Shown here: in pieces, positions 26,282 through 34,728 of the stretch
How the letters are laid out: every line of letters begins with the position of its first letter
Numbering within the stretch: position 1 is the first letter of the stretch
Origin: Pseudomonadales bacterium
GTDB taxonomy: Bacteria; Pseudomonadota; Gammaproteobacteria; Pseudomonadales; Azotimanducaceae
Direction of reading: 5' to 3'
Length of the DNA stretch: 50,823 nucleotides
NCBI GenBank assembly: GCA_016763855.1
Contig: JAESSY010000046.1
Coordinates: 1 to 50,823, forward strand
Position numbers and translations under genes: made by a program
Notes under the pieces: model-generated
Database searches by the model: none
Seen by the model: only the letters and a program-made list of their open reading frames with translations
What the model was told of the DNA's origin: nothing

Positions 26282-27328
26282 ATGAAAACGGCAATTTCGA
26301 TTGGTAGCGCCTACTACAATGGCGAAGATTGGGAGGATCTAGTCGACTACACTTGTGCAGCTGAGTCCATGGGTGTGGATCAAGCCTGGTCGGCTGAGGC
26401 CTGGGGAATGGATGCCATTGTTCCCTTAGCTTACATCGCTGCAAAAACAAACAAGATAAAGTTGGGTACCGGTATTCTGCAAATTTCTTCTCGGGTGCCT
26501 TCTATGATTGCGATGACCTCCCAGAGCCTTGCGACGGTTTCTAATGATAGATTCATTCTTGGTCTGGGTGTTAGTGGCCCTCAGGTTGTTGAGGGGCTGC
26601 ATGGTGTAGATTTCAAAAGCCCTCTGGGGCGTTTAAGAGAATGTCTCGAGATTATTCGGCTTGGGTTAAAAGGTGAGAAAATTGCTTATGATGGCAAGCA
26701 TTATCAATTGCCCAGAAAGGGTGGAGAAGGTAAACCCATTCGACTTTCTCAACCACCGAGGCCAAATCTTCCTATTTATCTTGCGACACTCGGGCCTAAG
26801 TCTTTGGCATTAACCGGAGAATTAGCAGACGGTTGGTTAGGTACTTCCTTTATGCCGGAGCACGCTAATATTTTTCTCGATCCGATGAAAGAGGGTGCTA
26901 AAAAATCGGGGCGGAGTATTCAAGACATCGATGTGCAGATTGGTGTGTCCTTCGAAATAGGAGATGATATTGAATCGCTAATTGAGGCTAGACGGCCGGG
27001 AATGGCATTTACCTTAGGCGGGATGGGGTCGGCAAAAACGAATTTCTATAATGACGCGTTTCGGCGTTCAGGTTACGAAGATGCGGCTATAAAAGTCCAG
27101 GAACTTTGGGTGCAGGGTAACAAAGCCGAAGCAATCCAAAGTGTACCCGATGACATGATATTAAAGACCGCCCTAATTGGCAGCGAATCAATGATTAAAG
27201 AAAGATTGAAAGCCTATCGCGATGCAGGAGTGAATACATTAAGGCTTTCAACCTTGGGGCAAAGCTGGGCGGAAAGAAAAAGCAGCCTTGAGCAAAGCCT
27301 TGACCTTATCTCAACTTGTGATTTGTAA
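26282..27328 (+). CDS. LLM-class (luciferase-like) flavin/F420 oxidoreductase
   Basis: A 348-aa TIM-barrel oxidoreductase. GVDQAWSAEAWGMDAIVPLAYIAAKTNKIKLGTGILQISSRVPSMIAMTSQSLATVSNDRFILGLG is typical of F420-dependent LLM enzymes; GRLRECLEIIRLGLKG and PIYLATLGPKSLALTGELADGWLG complete the barrel signatures. The ATG at 26282 has AGGAGAGG upstream, which decides this start against a longer frame from 26198. Whether it uses FMN or F420 cannot be read from sequence. The M20 peptidase gene starts one base after its stop codon, so the two are translated together. Confidence 0.9.
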   Translation: MKTAISIGSAYYNGEDWEDLVDYTCAAESMGVDQAWSAEAWGMDAIVPLAYIAAKTNKIKLGTGILQISSRVPSMIAMTSQSLATVSNDRFILGLGVSGPQVVEGLHGVDFKSPLGRLRECLEIIRLGLKGEKIAYDGKHYQLPRKGGEGKPIRLSQPPRPNLPIYLATLGPKSLALTGELADGWLGTSFMPEHANIFLDPMKEGAKKSGRSIQDIDVQIGVSFEIGDDIESLIEARRPGMAFTLGGMGSAKTNFYNDAFRRSGYEDAAIKVQELWVQGNKAEAIQSVPDDMILKTALIGSESMIKERLKAYRDAGVNTLRLSTLGQSWAERKSSLEQSLDLISTCDL

Positions 27329-27329
27329 A

Positions 27330-28607
27330 ATGCCAGTAACTTACGCAATCAGGATTGTAGCGCTGCTGTTAATGTTTAGTATTTCCAAAGTCTACGGTGC
27401 TGATGGGTACCAACAAACGGCTAACGATTTGCTCTCTGATGAGCGTGTTCAGAAAGCAATAAACTTCCTTGCGCAAAGTAGAGAAAGGACCCGCAGTGAC
27501 CTCGTAACCTTGAGCGAAATACCCGCGCCACCCTTTAAGGAAAAAGCTCGTGGTTTGAAATTTTCGGCAATGCTTCGAGAGGCGGGCCTAGTTGATGTCA
27601 CCATAGATAATATAGGAAATGTTCTAGGCCGTAGACCTGGAAGAAACGAGCGTAAGCTTATTGCCTATAGTGCGCATTTGGATACGGTATTTCCTGAGGG
27701 GACAGATGTTAGTGTAAGTATAAAAGGCAATAGAATGTACGGGCCTGGAATCGGTGACAATGCCCAGGGTTTAGTTCAAGTTCTGGAGATAGTTCGCGCG
27801 CTTAATTTTAGTGGAATTGAAACGGAGGCAGATATTCTTTTTGTCGCCAATGTTGGGGAAGAAGGCCTAGGTGATTTACGCGGTATCAAATATCTAATAG
27901 ACAATAATGATATCGACGCACTGATTGCAATTGATGGTGGAAGCCCAGAACGCATCGTTTTTGGTGGTGTTGGCTCGCATCGTTATCGCGTCACCTTCAA
28001 AGGGCCAGGTGGTCACTCGTGGGGGGCATTTGGCACCGTCAATCCCCATCACGTTTTGGGAAGAGCTATTGAAAAGTTCATTACACGGGCAGACCCTTTT
28101 AGTGCCTACGGAGAAACGAGTTATAGTATCGGTCGAATTGGGGGAGGTATATCCGTTAATTCAATCCCCTTTGAATCCTGGTTTGAGGTTGATATGAGGA
28201 GTGCAACACAAGTCAACTTAGATAGACTTGATGCCTTTCTTCATCACGCAATAGAAGAAGCAATAGAAGAAGAAAATACCTTAGCTTTGGAGAAAAATAT
28301 CCGTCGTGATCCTATAGAAGTTGATATAAAAAGAGTCGGCAAACGTCCAGCGGCGGCAGGGAATATGAAAGATCCGTTGGTACGACAATCTATCGCGGCG
28401 ACCCGCGCCTTTGGTTTCGAGCCTAAGTTAAGATTGTCGTCAACAGATGCCAATTATCCTCTCTCCATCGGTATCCCAGCAGTGACTTTAAGCCGAGGAG
28501 GAAAAGGGGAAGGTGCTCATACTCTGGAAGAATGGTTAGACCCGAGAGACGCCTATATTGCGACTCAAATTGGATTGTTGACCTTGTTATCTGCGTCAGG
28601 TTTATAA
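27330..28607 (+). CDS. Exported M20-family metallopeptidase
   Basis: A 425-aa M20 peptidase with a signal peptide (MPVTYAIRIVALLLMFSISKVYG). Zinc ligands and catalytic residues are clear: H116 and D118 in SAHLDTVFP, D143 in GPGIGDNAQG, the E177/E178 pair in NVGEEGLG, D202 in IAIDGG, and a late histidine in EGAHTLEEWLD. GPGGHSWGAFG marks the dimerisation domain. It probably removes N-terminal or acyl groups from peptides or amides in the periplasm. The gene starts one base after the LLM gene stop and overlaps the next start codon by one base. Confidence 0.93.
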   Translation: MPVTYAIRIVALLLMFSISKVYGADGYQQTANDLLSDERVQKAINFLAQSRERTRSDLVTLSEIPAPPFKEKARGLKFSAMLREAGLVDVTIDNIGNVLGRRPGRNERKLIAYSAHLDTVFPEGTDVSVSIKGNRMYGPGIGDNAQGLVQVLEIVRALNFSGIETEADILFVANVGEEGLGDLRGIKYLIDNNDIDALIAIDGGSPERIVFGGVGSHRYRVTFKGPGGHSWGAFGTVNPHHVLGRAIEKFITRADPFSAYGETSYSIGRIGGGISVNSIPFESWFEVDMRSATQVNLDRLDAFLHHAIEEAIEEENTLALEKNIRRDPIEVDIKRVGKRPAAAGNMKDPLVRQSIAATRAFGFEPKLRLSSTDANYPLSIGIPAVTLSRGGKGEGAHTLEEWLDPRDAYIATQIGLLTLLSASGL

Positions 28608-30403
28608 TGAGGGGCGACTTGTTAAAAGACGTCATCATAAGAGATCAACAAGCAAAAAGATGGCTGAGGTTCAGAGACCCAGTCGATGTAATAGTTGCGT
28701 GGGATCAGACAGAAGTTTGGCGTCAGTTAAAATCTGTTGAGCAGGCTGTAGAAGAGAGGGGCTTATATGCAGCAGGATATAATTGTTACGAAGCTGCCGT
28801 GGCTTTTGACTCTTCCTTAAGAACTAAGGCGCGAAGAACACCGCCCGATTCAGACTTGCCACTTCTGTGCTTTGGCATCTTTTCAGACGTCGAGAGATTA
28901 GATACTCTTTCGCCTTCTCTAATTGAAAACGGCGGCGAATACCAACTGGGTCCATGGGAAATGGCAAGGTCTCAATCTGATTATGAATCCAAAATTGTTG
29001 AGATAAAATCGATGATTGATTCAGGCACTACCTACCAAGTCAATTACACCATTCGACAGAGTGCGAGTTTTAAAGGAGATGCATTGCCGTTTTTTTTAAG
29101 ACATATTGGAAGCGCTCCCTACGCAGCATTTATCGATGGTGAAAATTATGCGCTGTGCAGCGTATCACCAGAATTGTTTTTTAATTTTCAGGATGGAATA
29201 GTCACCACTAGGCCCATGAAGGGAACGGCCTCTCGTGGTTTAAGCTCAAGTGTTGACCGAAAACAACAAGCAATCCTAAGGGACTCTGAAAAAGATCAAG
29301 CTGAAAATATCATGATCGTGGATATGATTCGTAATGATCTGAGTAAGATAGCAAAGTTTGATAGCGTCAAAGTTAGCGATCAATTTATGGTTGAGAAACA
29401 TGATTCTGTTTGGGGAATGACCAGTACTGTTAAGGCGGAATCCGACAATTCGGTTTCGTCAATTATGGCGGCACTATTTCCTTGTGCCTCGATTACCGGT
29501 GCACCAAAAGTCAAAGCAATGGAAATTATTGATTGCCTAGAACCGACATCTCGAAACATCTATACGGGAACAATAGGGTTTATCAAGCCAGGTGGGGATG
29601 CGCAATTTAATGTGAGTATACGTACTGCTTACATTGAGAAAGCCAAAGAAAGAATTCACTACGGTGTCGGTGGTGGTATTGTTGCAGATTCGGTGCCCGA
29701 GAAAGAATTTGAAGAGTGTCTAATGAAAACCAAGGTTTTTGAAAGACCTGCAGATCCTGAATTTTCAATATTAGAAACATTGCTCTGGACCCCTGAAGCA
29801 GGATTTTTTCTATTGGAAAAACATCTTGAGCGAATGGCAAATACAGCGGACTATTTTGATTATCCCTTTGACGAAATAAAGTTAAGAGCTGCGCTAGAAA
29901 ATATCGCATTTCGAGAATTGGACATTAAGGTGCGTGTACTAATTGATAAAGAAGGGCGTCTTGAAATTGAATCGCATGCTCTTGGTAAGACAGTGTCAGA
30001 ATCCTTTAGTATCTCTCTTGCCACAAAACCCGTTCATAGCAACGATAAGTTCCTCTATCACAAAACAACACATCGTGAAGTTTATGAAAAAGCATTTCTT
30101 CATCAAGAGAATGCACCAGATGTTCTATTGTGGAACGAAAGGAATGAACTGTGCGAATCAACCATTGCTAATGTCGTCATTCGATGCGGCACGCGGTTAA
30201 TTACGCCACCTGTTGATTGCGGATTGTTAGCGGGGACGTATCGGCAGTTTCTTTTAGAGAATGGGGAAATAGAAGAAGAGATTATTAAGCTCGAAGATAT
30301 AAATGAAAACACAGAAATTTATTTAATCAACTCAGTCAGGAAATGGCGGAGTGTTAACTACAGACCTTTCATAGGTCTGTCTTCTGGTAACATGGATAAG
30401 TAA
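28607..30403 (+). CDS. pabBC: Aminodeoxychorismate synthase component I / 4-amino-4-deoxychorismate lyase fusion
   Basis: A 598-aa fusion that makes p-aminobenzoate for folate. Residues 1-378 are PabB: TTRPMKGTASR with the PabB-specific active-site lysine K205, ENIMIVDMIRNDLSKI, SITGAPKVKAMEIID and HYGVGGGIVADSVPEKEFEE. Residues about 385-598 are the PLP-dependent lyase PabC: KFLYHKTTHREVYEKA with the PLP lysine K486, and LCESTIANVVI with a conserved glutamate. The amidotransferase subunit PabA must come from elsewhere. The ATG at 28607 shares one base with the stop of the M20 gene (TAATG), showing coupling. Confidence 0.95.
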   Translation: MRGDLLKDVIIRDQQAKRWLRFRDPVDVIVAWDQTEVWRQLKSVEQAVEERGLYAAGYNCYEAAVAFDSSLRTKARRTPPDSDLPLLCFGIFSDVERLDTLSPSLIENGGEYQLGPWEMARSQSDYESKIVEIKSMIDSGTTYQVNYTIRQSASFKGDALPFFLRHIGSAPYAAFIDGENYALCSVSPELFFNFQDGIVTTRPMKGTASRGLSSSVDRKQQAILRDSEKDQAENIMIVDMIRNDLSKIAKFDSVKVSDQFMVEKHDSVWGMTSTVKAESDNSVSSIMAALFPCASITGAPKVKAMEIIDCLEPTSRNIYTGTIGFIKPGGDAQFNVSIRTAYIEKAKERIHYGVGGGIVADSVPEKEFEECLMKTKVFERPADPEFSILETLLWTPEAGFFLLEKHLERMANTADYFDYPFDEIKLRAALENIAFRELDIKVRVLIDKEGRLEIESHALGKTVSESFSISLATKPVHSNDKFLYHKTTHREVYEKAFLHQENAPDVLLWNERNELCESTIANVVIRCGTRLITPPVDCGLLAGTYRQFLLENGEIEEEIIKLEDINENTEIYLINSVRKWRSVNYRPFIGLSSGNMDK

Positions 30404-30461
30404 TTCCTCAACCGTTTTCTATGCTTGGCGAGATCGGTATCAGTTTCAGTTTTTATTGACG

Positions 30462-30491
30462 TTGACGAACCCCAGGTAATTCTCCTATGCT
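30462..30491 (+). promoter_or_regulatory. Candidate sigma-70 promoter of the second PhyH gene
   Basis: TTGACG (30462-30467) and TATGCT (30486-30491) are separated by 18 bases, close to the sigma-70 consensus. They lie 44 bp upstream of the PhyH start codon at 30535 in a 131-bp gap with no other signal. Confidence 0.45.
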
Positions 30492-30534
30492 CGACCCATA
30501 CTGAAACGAGTTCTGAAGGCGTATGGGAGATCTT

Positions 30535-31338
30535 ATGTTAAAACATTTTAAAAATAAGGATACTATTAGCGATATTTGTCAGGCCATTGCTGAGGATGGT
30601 GCATGCATCGTTGATGGATTATTGAAGGAAGATCTTTGTGATGAATTATCGAAAGATTTTCTCGGTGATCTCGAAAAGATTGATTGGGGCATTGACGAAT
30701 TAGGATATAAAAACGAATTTTATGGTGATCAGACAAAACGATTGCACGGTCTGTTCAGTCGCTCTACTCACATGGAAACCGTATTAACTCATCCTTTGTT
30801 GTTGGGAGTATCTCGTCAGATTCTGTTGGCTGATGATAAAGCTCGAGATATCAGGTTGAGTAATACCGAGCTTATGGTCCTGAATAAGAATCAAAAAAAT
30901 CAGGTTTTTCACAGTGATGCAGGTTCATGGCATCGTGTCCAGAAAAGAGAAAAGCTTGAGGCATCTCCCGGTAAGGGAGAAATACTCGTCAGCGCCAATT
31001 GTGCATTAACTGATTTTACCGAGAACAATGGTGCAACCAGAGTCGTACCCGGTAGTCACCTTTGGGAGGCGGGTCGTGAGCCCACTGAAGCAGAAATCTG
31101 TCTTGCGATTATGAAGAAGGGCTCTGCACTTTTGTATTCAGGAAATGTCTTGCATTCAGGAGGAGAGAATAGAACTGACGATATTCGAACGGGTCTCTAT
31201 TTGGGTTATGCCATTAGCTGGTTGCGACCCATTGAGAACCAGCTAGTCACAAACAAGCCTGAAGACATTTTCGCTTTGTCTGCAAAAGCCCAACAATTAC
31301 TTGATGTCGTGCCTGGCGGTTTCACAGTTATTGCCTAA
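30535..31338 (+). CDS. Phytanoyl-CoA dioxygenase (PhyH) family protein, second copy type
   Basis: A 267-aa Fe(II)/2-oxoglutarate dioxygenase. Iron ligands are H126 and D128 in NQVFHSDAGSWH and H207 in NVLHSGGENRT; R218 may bind 2-oxoglutarate. ALTDFTENNGATRVVPGSHLWE is nearly the same as the core of the PhyH protein at 16768-17580, but elsewhere the two differ, so they are paralogues with probably different substrates. GGGAG just before the ATG at 30535 favours that start over 30523. Confidence 0.9.
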   Translation: MLKHFKNKDTISDICQAIAEDGACIVDGLLKEDLCDELSKDFLGDLEKIDWGIDELGYKNEFYGDQTKRLHGLFSRSTHMETVLTHPLLLGVSRQILLADDKARDIRLSNTELMVLNKNQKNQVFHSDAGSWHRVQKREKLEASPGKGEILVSANCALTDFTENNGATRVVPGSHLWEAGREPTEAEICLAIMKKGSALLYSGNVLHSGGENRTDDIRTGLYLGYAISWLRPIENQLVTNKPEDIFALSAKAQQLLDVVPGGFTVIA

Positions 31339-31390
31339 ATTTTACTTTCCTATCCAGATAACGATTAATGAACAGTTATAGAATTCCACA

Positions 31391-31855
31391 ATGCGAATAG
31401 TTGAAGTCGTAGATTATTCTGAAACATGGCCAGTTCAATATGAGCAAGAAAAGCAACTCATACACATGGCGCTTCCTGATATTGAAATAACACTTTATCA
31501 CATTGGTAGCACTTCAGTAGTTGGTCTTGCCGCTAAACCCGTTATCGATATTCTAATGGAAGTAAACGAAATTACTGAGTTGGACCAATACAATCAAGAG
31601 ATGTCGAAGATCGGATTTAACGCGCAAGGAGCATTTGGTATTCCGGGTCGCAGGTATTTCCGAAAGGGTGATAGAACCCATCACATACATGCATTTGGAA
31701 AGGGCGATCCCGGTCTACATCGACACCTAGCCTTTCGAGATTATTTACGCGCACATCCCAGTGTTTGTGAAGCCTATGCTGAACTAAAAAAACTTGTCGC
31801 ATCTCAATGCAATCATGATGTCCAAGTTTACTGTGATGGTAGGATGATTTTGTAA
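31391..31855 (+). CDS. GrpB-family nucleotidyltransferase-fold protein, C-terminus broken by a frameshift
   Basis: A 154-aa reading frame of the GrpB (UPF0157) family, recognised by YHIGSTSVVGLAAKPVIDILMEV, the YFRKGDRTHHIHAF core and HRHLAFRDYLRAHP. The fold is that of nucleotidyltransferases; the biological role is not settled. The frame stops early after YCDGRMIL. One base out of phase the expected family C-terminus DDFVKIHEKLALDWIARK follows and ends at TGA 31897-31899, which forms an ATGA overlap with the next gene. So the intact gene would run 31391-31899, and this sequence lacks one base near 31840. Confidence 0.85.
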   Translation: MRIVEVVDYSETWPVQYEQEKQLIHMALPDIEITLYHIGSTSVVGLAAKPVIDILMEVNEITELDQYNQEMSKIGFNAQGAFGIPGRRYFRKGDRTHHIHAFGKGDPGLHRHLAFRDYLRAHPSVCEAYAELKKLVASQCNHDVQVYCDGRMIL

Positions 31856-31899
31856 AAATCCATGAAAAATTAGCATTGGATTGGATAGCAAGAAAATGA
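31843..31899 (+). other. Out-of-frame C-terminal tail of the GrpB-family gene
   Basis: Read from GAT at 31843, this piece encodes DDFVKIHEKLALDWIARK and a TGA stop. It fits the usual GrpB C-terminus after YCDGK and would be joined to the upstream frame by adding one A in GGTAGG at 31839-31844. The TGA overlaps the start of the HAD gene as ATGA. Confidence 0.75.
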
Positions 31900-32513
31900 T
31901 CAAAGCAATACTGACAGATTTGGATGGTGTCCTACGGCATTGGAATAACAAAAGCCTCTTTGCGTTTGAAGAAGCCAAAGGTTTGGAAAAAGGCTTTCTC
32001 TTCTCCTGTGCCTTCAAAGAACAATTTGTACACCCTGCTATAGTCGGAGAAGTGTCCCATGAGCAATGGCTTGATAATGTAGTCAGTGAATTAGAAAATG
32101 TGGTTCCACAAAAATTAGCCAAGCAGTTGATCAAGCAATGGAAAGACAGCACTTCTGAAATTGATTGGCGTGTAGTGGATGAGTATCAGGCTGCTTTTCC
32201 TGATGTCCCCATTGTCTTGGTAAGCAATGCTACTACTCGCATGGATCAAGATTTGAAGGGTACAGGATTGCTCGAAATATTAAGTAACAAAATCAATTCT
32301 AGTGAGATTGGACTGGCTAAACCCAACCCTGGCTTCTTCAACGTAACGCTCAACACCATTGCTTGTTTGGCGGAAGAAGTGTTGTTTATCGATGATCAGA
32401 TTGAAAATATCGATGCCGCAACCCAATTAGGCATTCACAGCTTCCATTTCCAGGGCTTTGATTCTCATAAAAACCTAGAATCACTCAAAACATTTCTAGC
32501 TCGTTTCAGCTAA
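31896..32513 (+). CDS. HAD-family hydrolase
   Basis: A 205-aa haloacid-dehalogenase-superfamily phosphatase. Motif I is ILTDLDGVLRHW with the nucleophile and acid/base aspartates, motif II is VLVSNAT, motif III is the lysine of SSEIGLAKPNPGFF, and motif IV is VLFIDDQIENIDAATQLG. A small helical cap lies between motifs I and II. It may dephosphorylate a small metabolite; the substrate is not predictable. The ATG at 31896 overlaps the true GrpB stop as ATGA. Its stop codon TAA coincides with the left CTAA target copy of a MITE. Confidence 0.9.
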   Translation: MIKAILTDLDGVLRHWNNKSLFAFEEAKGLEKGFLFSCAFKEQFVHPAIVGEVSHEQWLDNVVSELENVVPQKLAKQLIKQWKDSTSEIDWRVVDEYQAAFPDVPIVLVSNATTRMDQDLKGTGLLEILSNKINSSEIGLAKPNPGFFNVTLNTIACLAEEVLFIDDQIENIDAATQLGIHSFHFQGFDSHKNLESLKTFLARFS

Positions 32514-32656
32514 GGAACGTCTGATTAAGGTCTATTTCCGCCATGTCGGCGTCAGACGCAAACTCCAAAAAGTACTTAATTTACAGCGTACTAATCACTT
32601 TTCTCCGTTCACCCCTTCCTTGCCCTGACGAAAATATCCACTTAATCAGACGTTCC
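32514..32656. mobile_element. 143-bp MITE with 16-bp terminal inverted repeats and CTAA target duplication
   Basis: GGAACGTCTGATTAAG (32514-32529) and its exact reverse complement (32641-32656) bound a 143-bp element with no coding capacity. Pairing continues imperfectly for about 11 more bases. CTAA lies directly outside both ends (32510-32513 and 32657-32660), a 4-bp target duplication. The end sequence and a YTAR-type 4-bp target resemble IS5-family elements, so a full-length IS5-like parent is expected elsewhere in the genome. It sits between the convergent HAD and tcyP genes; the right end supplies the last codons and stop of tcyP. Confidence 0.9.
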
Positions 32657-34001
32657 CTAACTCTTCGGCGGGTTTTTCTCCCAACACACGGCTTGTTAAA
32701 ATACCTGCTGTCACTGACCCGTTGACGTTCAAAGAGGTTCTGGCCATATCGATTAAAGGTTCGATTGATATTAGCAGTGCCACCAATACCACAGGCATAC
32801 CCATTGCGGGTAACACAATTAGCGCAGCGAAGGTTGCGCCACCACCGACACCCGCAACACCGAATGAGGAGATGGTAACAATGCCGATTAAACTCAAAAG
32901 AAAGATTGGCTCCATGGGATCAATGCCCATTGTGGGGGCAATCATTACCGCCAACATGGCGGGATAAATACCGGCGCATCCGTTTTGTCCAATGGTTGAC
33001 CCTAGTGTGGCAGACAAGTTGGCGATGGATGAGGGTACATTGAACTCTTTAATTTGGGTTTCAACATTGAGAGGAATCGTTGCAGCAGAGCTTCGGGAGG
33101 TAAATGCAAAAGTAAGTACTGGCCAAACCTTACGAAAATAGCCTAGGGTTCCGACGCCGACGGACAATAAAATAAGAGCGTGAACAACAAACATAATAAG
33201 AATGGCAAGATAGGATGCCACTATAAAGCTTAAGAGGCTCAATATGTCTTCACCGTTTGAGCCAGCTATCACTTTGCTCATCAATGCAAGAATGCCATAG
33301 GGTGTGAGCATCATCACTATCCGTACCAGCTTCATAATGATAGACATAGCGGCGTCTACAAATTTGTCTATTGCTTCACCCTGTTCTGGATTGTCTCGTC
33401 CTACAAGAAGTGCTGCAATGCCAAACAGGATACCAAAAATCACAACAGCGATGATGGACGTCGATCTTGCGCCGGTAAGATCTGCGAAGATATTACTTGG
33501 TACAAAACTAACCAATATTTGCGGGAGTGTCAGATCGCTTACTCTTTCCTGTCGAACAGTTAGCACTTCTGCCCTTGCGAGTTCACGGGCACCTTCGGTT
33601 AAACCGTCAGCTGTTAAGCCAAAGCTATTCGTGACGACGATACCAACGAAAGCAGCGATTGCTGTTGTGAAAACAAGTGTGCCGACTACCATGGTGCCAA
33701 TTTTTCCGACAGCGGCAATTTCTTTCATTTTGAGGACCGCAGAGATCATCATGACCAGAACAAGTGGCATGACAATCATTTTGAGTAGGTTGACATAAGT
33801 GCTACCAACAACATTAGTCCAATTAAGGGTAGACTTAACGATTGCATTGTCATCGATATAAGCAAGCTGAAGGAAGAACCCAAAGAGAATACCACCAATA
33901 AGACCTGCAAGGACCTGACGTGATAAGGGTGTATCACCTTTACTGTAGCGATAGAGAACGCCAATCAGTACGGTAAAAAGCACCAAGTTTAGAATAACCA
34001 T
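32646..34001 (-). CDS. tcyP: L-cystine/dicarboxylate-type sodium symporter (TcyP-like)
   Basis: A 451-aa membrane carrier of the DAACS (glutamate/cystine symporter) family, with long stretches like E. coli TcyP (YdjN): LTPYGVLALM-type helix, YFRKVWPVLTFAFTSRSSAATIPLNVE with the serine-rich hairpin, GSTIGQNGCAGIYPAMLAVMIAP, and FGVAGVGGGATFAALIVLPAMGMPVVLVALLISIEPLIDM. About eight membrane helices plus two re-entrant loops are expected. It probably imports L-cystine. The ATG at 34001 has AGGA upstream; the frame is open to 34064. The final residues G-N-V and the stop are encoded by the MITE end; the uninterrupted sequence would have ended ELAETS. Confidence 0.92.
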   Translation of the reverse strand: MVILNLVLFTVLIGVLYRYSKGDTPLSRQVLAGLIGGILFGFFLQLAYIDDNAIVKSTLNWTNVVGSTYVNLLKMIVMPLVLVMMISAVLKMKEIAAVGKIGTMVVGTLVFTTAIAAFVGIVVTNSFGLTADGLTEGARELARAEVLTVRQERVSDLTLPQILVSFVPSNIFADLTGARSTSIIAVVIFGILFGIAALLVGRDNPEQGEAIDKFVDAAMSIIMKLVRIVMMLTPYGILALMSKVIAGSNGEDILSLLSFIVASYLAILIMFVVHALILLSVGVGTLGYFRKVWPVLTFAFTSRSSAATIPLNVETQIKEFNVPSSIANLSATLGSTIGQNGCAGIYPAMLAVMIAPTMGIDPMEPIFLLSLIGIVTISSFGVAGVGGGATFAALIVLPAMGMPVVLVALLISIEPLIDMARTSLNVNGSVTAGILTSRVLGEKPAEELGNV

Positions 34002-34191
34002 GCAGATATCCTGTGTCGTTATTGATTCATGGCAGAGTAAAAACCAATTGTCTATGTCATGCAAGATTTGTTCAGAATTATATTCTTGGTTATGATCAAT
34101 TCTTTTTTAGGGAAAATTCCTATTATTCGCTGTATTTTTGATACTGCATTATTTTTAACGCTATATTTTTAACAAGAAGGGAGAAAACATT

Positions 34192-34728
34192 TTGAGGCTA
34201 GATAAAGCTCGAATAGCACCATTAACGCCATCGGAACTAAACGACGAGCAAAAGGATGCTCTGATCACAGTGACAAATAAATCCGGGAAAACCCTGAATA
34301 TTTTTTCCACTTTTGCTCGCCGTCCCGCTGCCCTGAAGTCTTTTCTAAAATGGGGTAATTATATTCTTCAAGAAACGGAGCTGAGCCCAAGAGAGCGAGA
34401 AATTTTGATTCTAAGAACAGGTCACCGATGTAATTCCGGTTATGAGTTCCATCAACATACTCGTATTGGTTTGCGATCCGGTTTGTCTGAAGAGGATATT
34501 CTAGCGCTTCAACAAGACGTTGCTGAGGGTAGTTGGTCGAAGAGTGAAGTACTGCTTATCAAAGCTGCGGATGAGCTATTTGAGGATAGTTTTGTCAGTA
34601 CTGTGACCTGGGATGCCCTTGCACAAACTTATAGCGAGGCACAACTCATGGATATAGTAATGGTCATTGGGCAGTACACTCAGGTTAGTATGTTACTCAA
34701 TTCTTTTGGTGTGCAGATAGAAGAATGA
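34192..34728 (+). CDS. Carboxymuconolactone decarboxylase-family protein
   Basis: A 178-aa all-helical protein of the CMD family. LSPREREILILRTGHRCNSGYEFHQHTRIGLRSGLSEEDI is the usual central motif; the CxxC pair of AhpD peroxidases is absent, with only one cysteine (RCNSGYE). Starts at TTG with GGGAG upstream. It shares an ATGA overlap with the following SDR gene, so the pair is an operon. Function in this branch is generally unknown. Confidence 0.87.
   Translation: MRLDKARIAPLTPSELNDEQKDALITVTNKSGKTLNIFSTFARRPAALKSFLKWGNYILQETELSPREREILILRTGHRCNSGYEFHQHTRIGLRSGLSEEDILALQQDVAEGSWSKSEVLLIKAADELFEDSFVSTVTWDALAQTYSEAQLMDIVMVIGQYTQVSMLLNSFGVQIEE

Noticed and set aside
31830-31850. Programmed frameshift at the GrpB break
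   Set aside because: The local sequence GATGGTAGGATG has no slippery heptamer; a simple indel or sequencing error is more likely.
32543-32725. A 60-codon open frame inside the MITE
   Set aside because: It spans the element's interior and right inverted repeat and runs into tcyP in antisense; the sequence is explained by the MITE.
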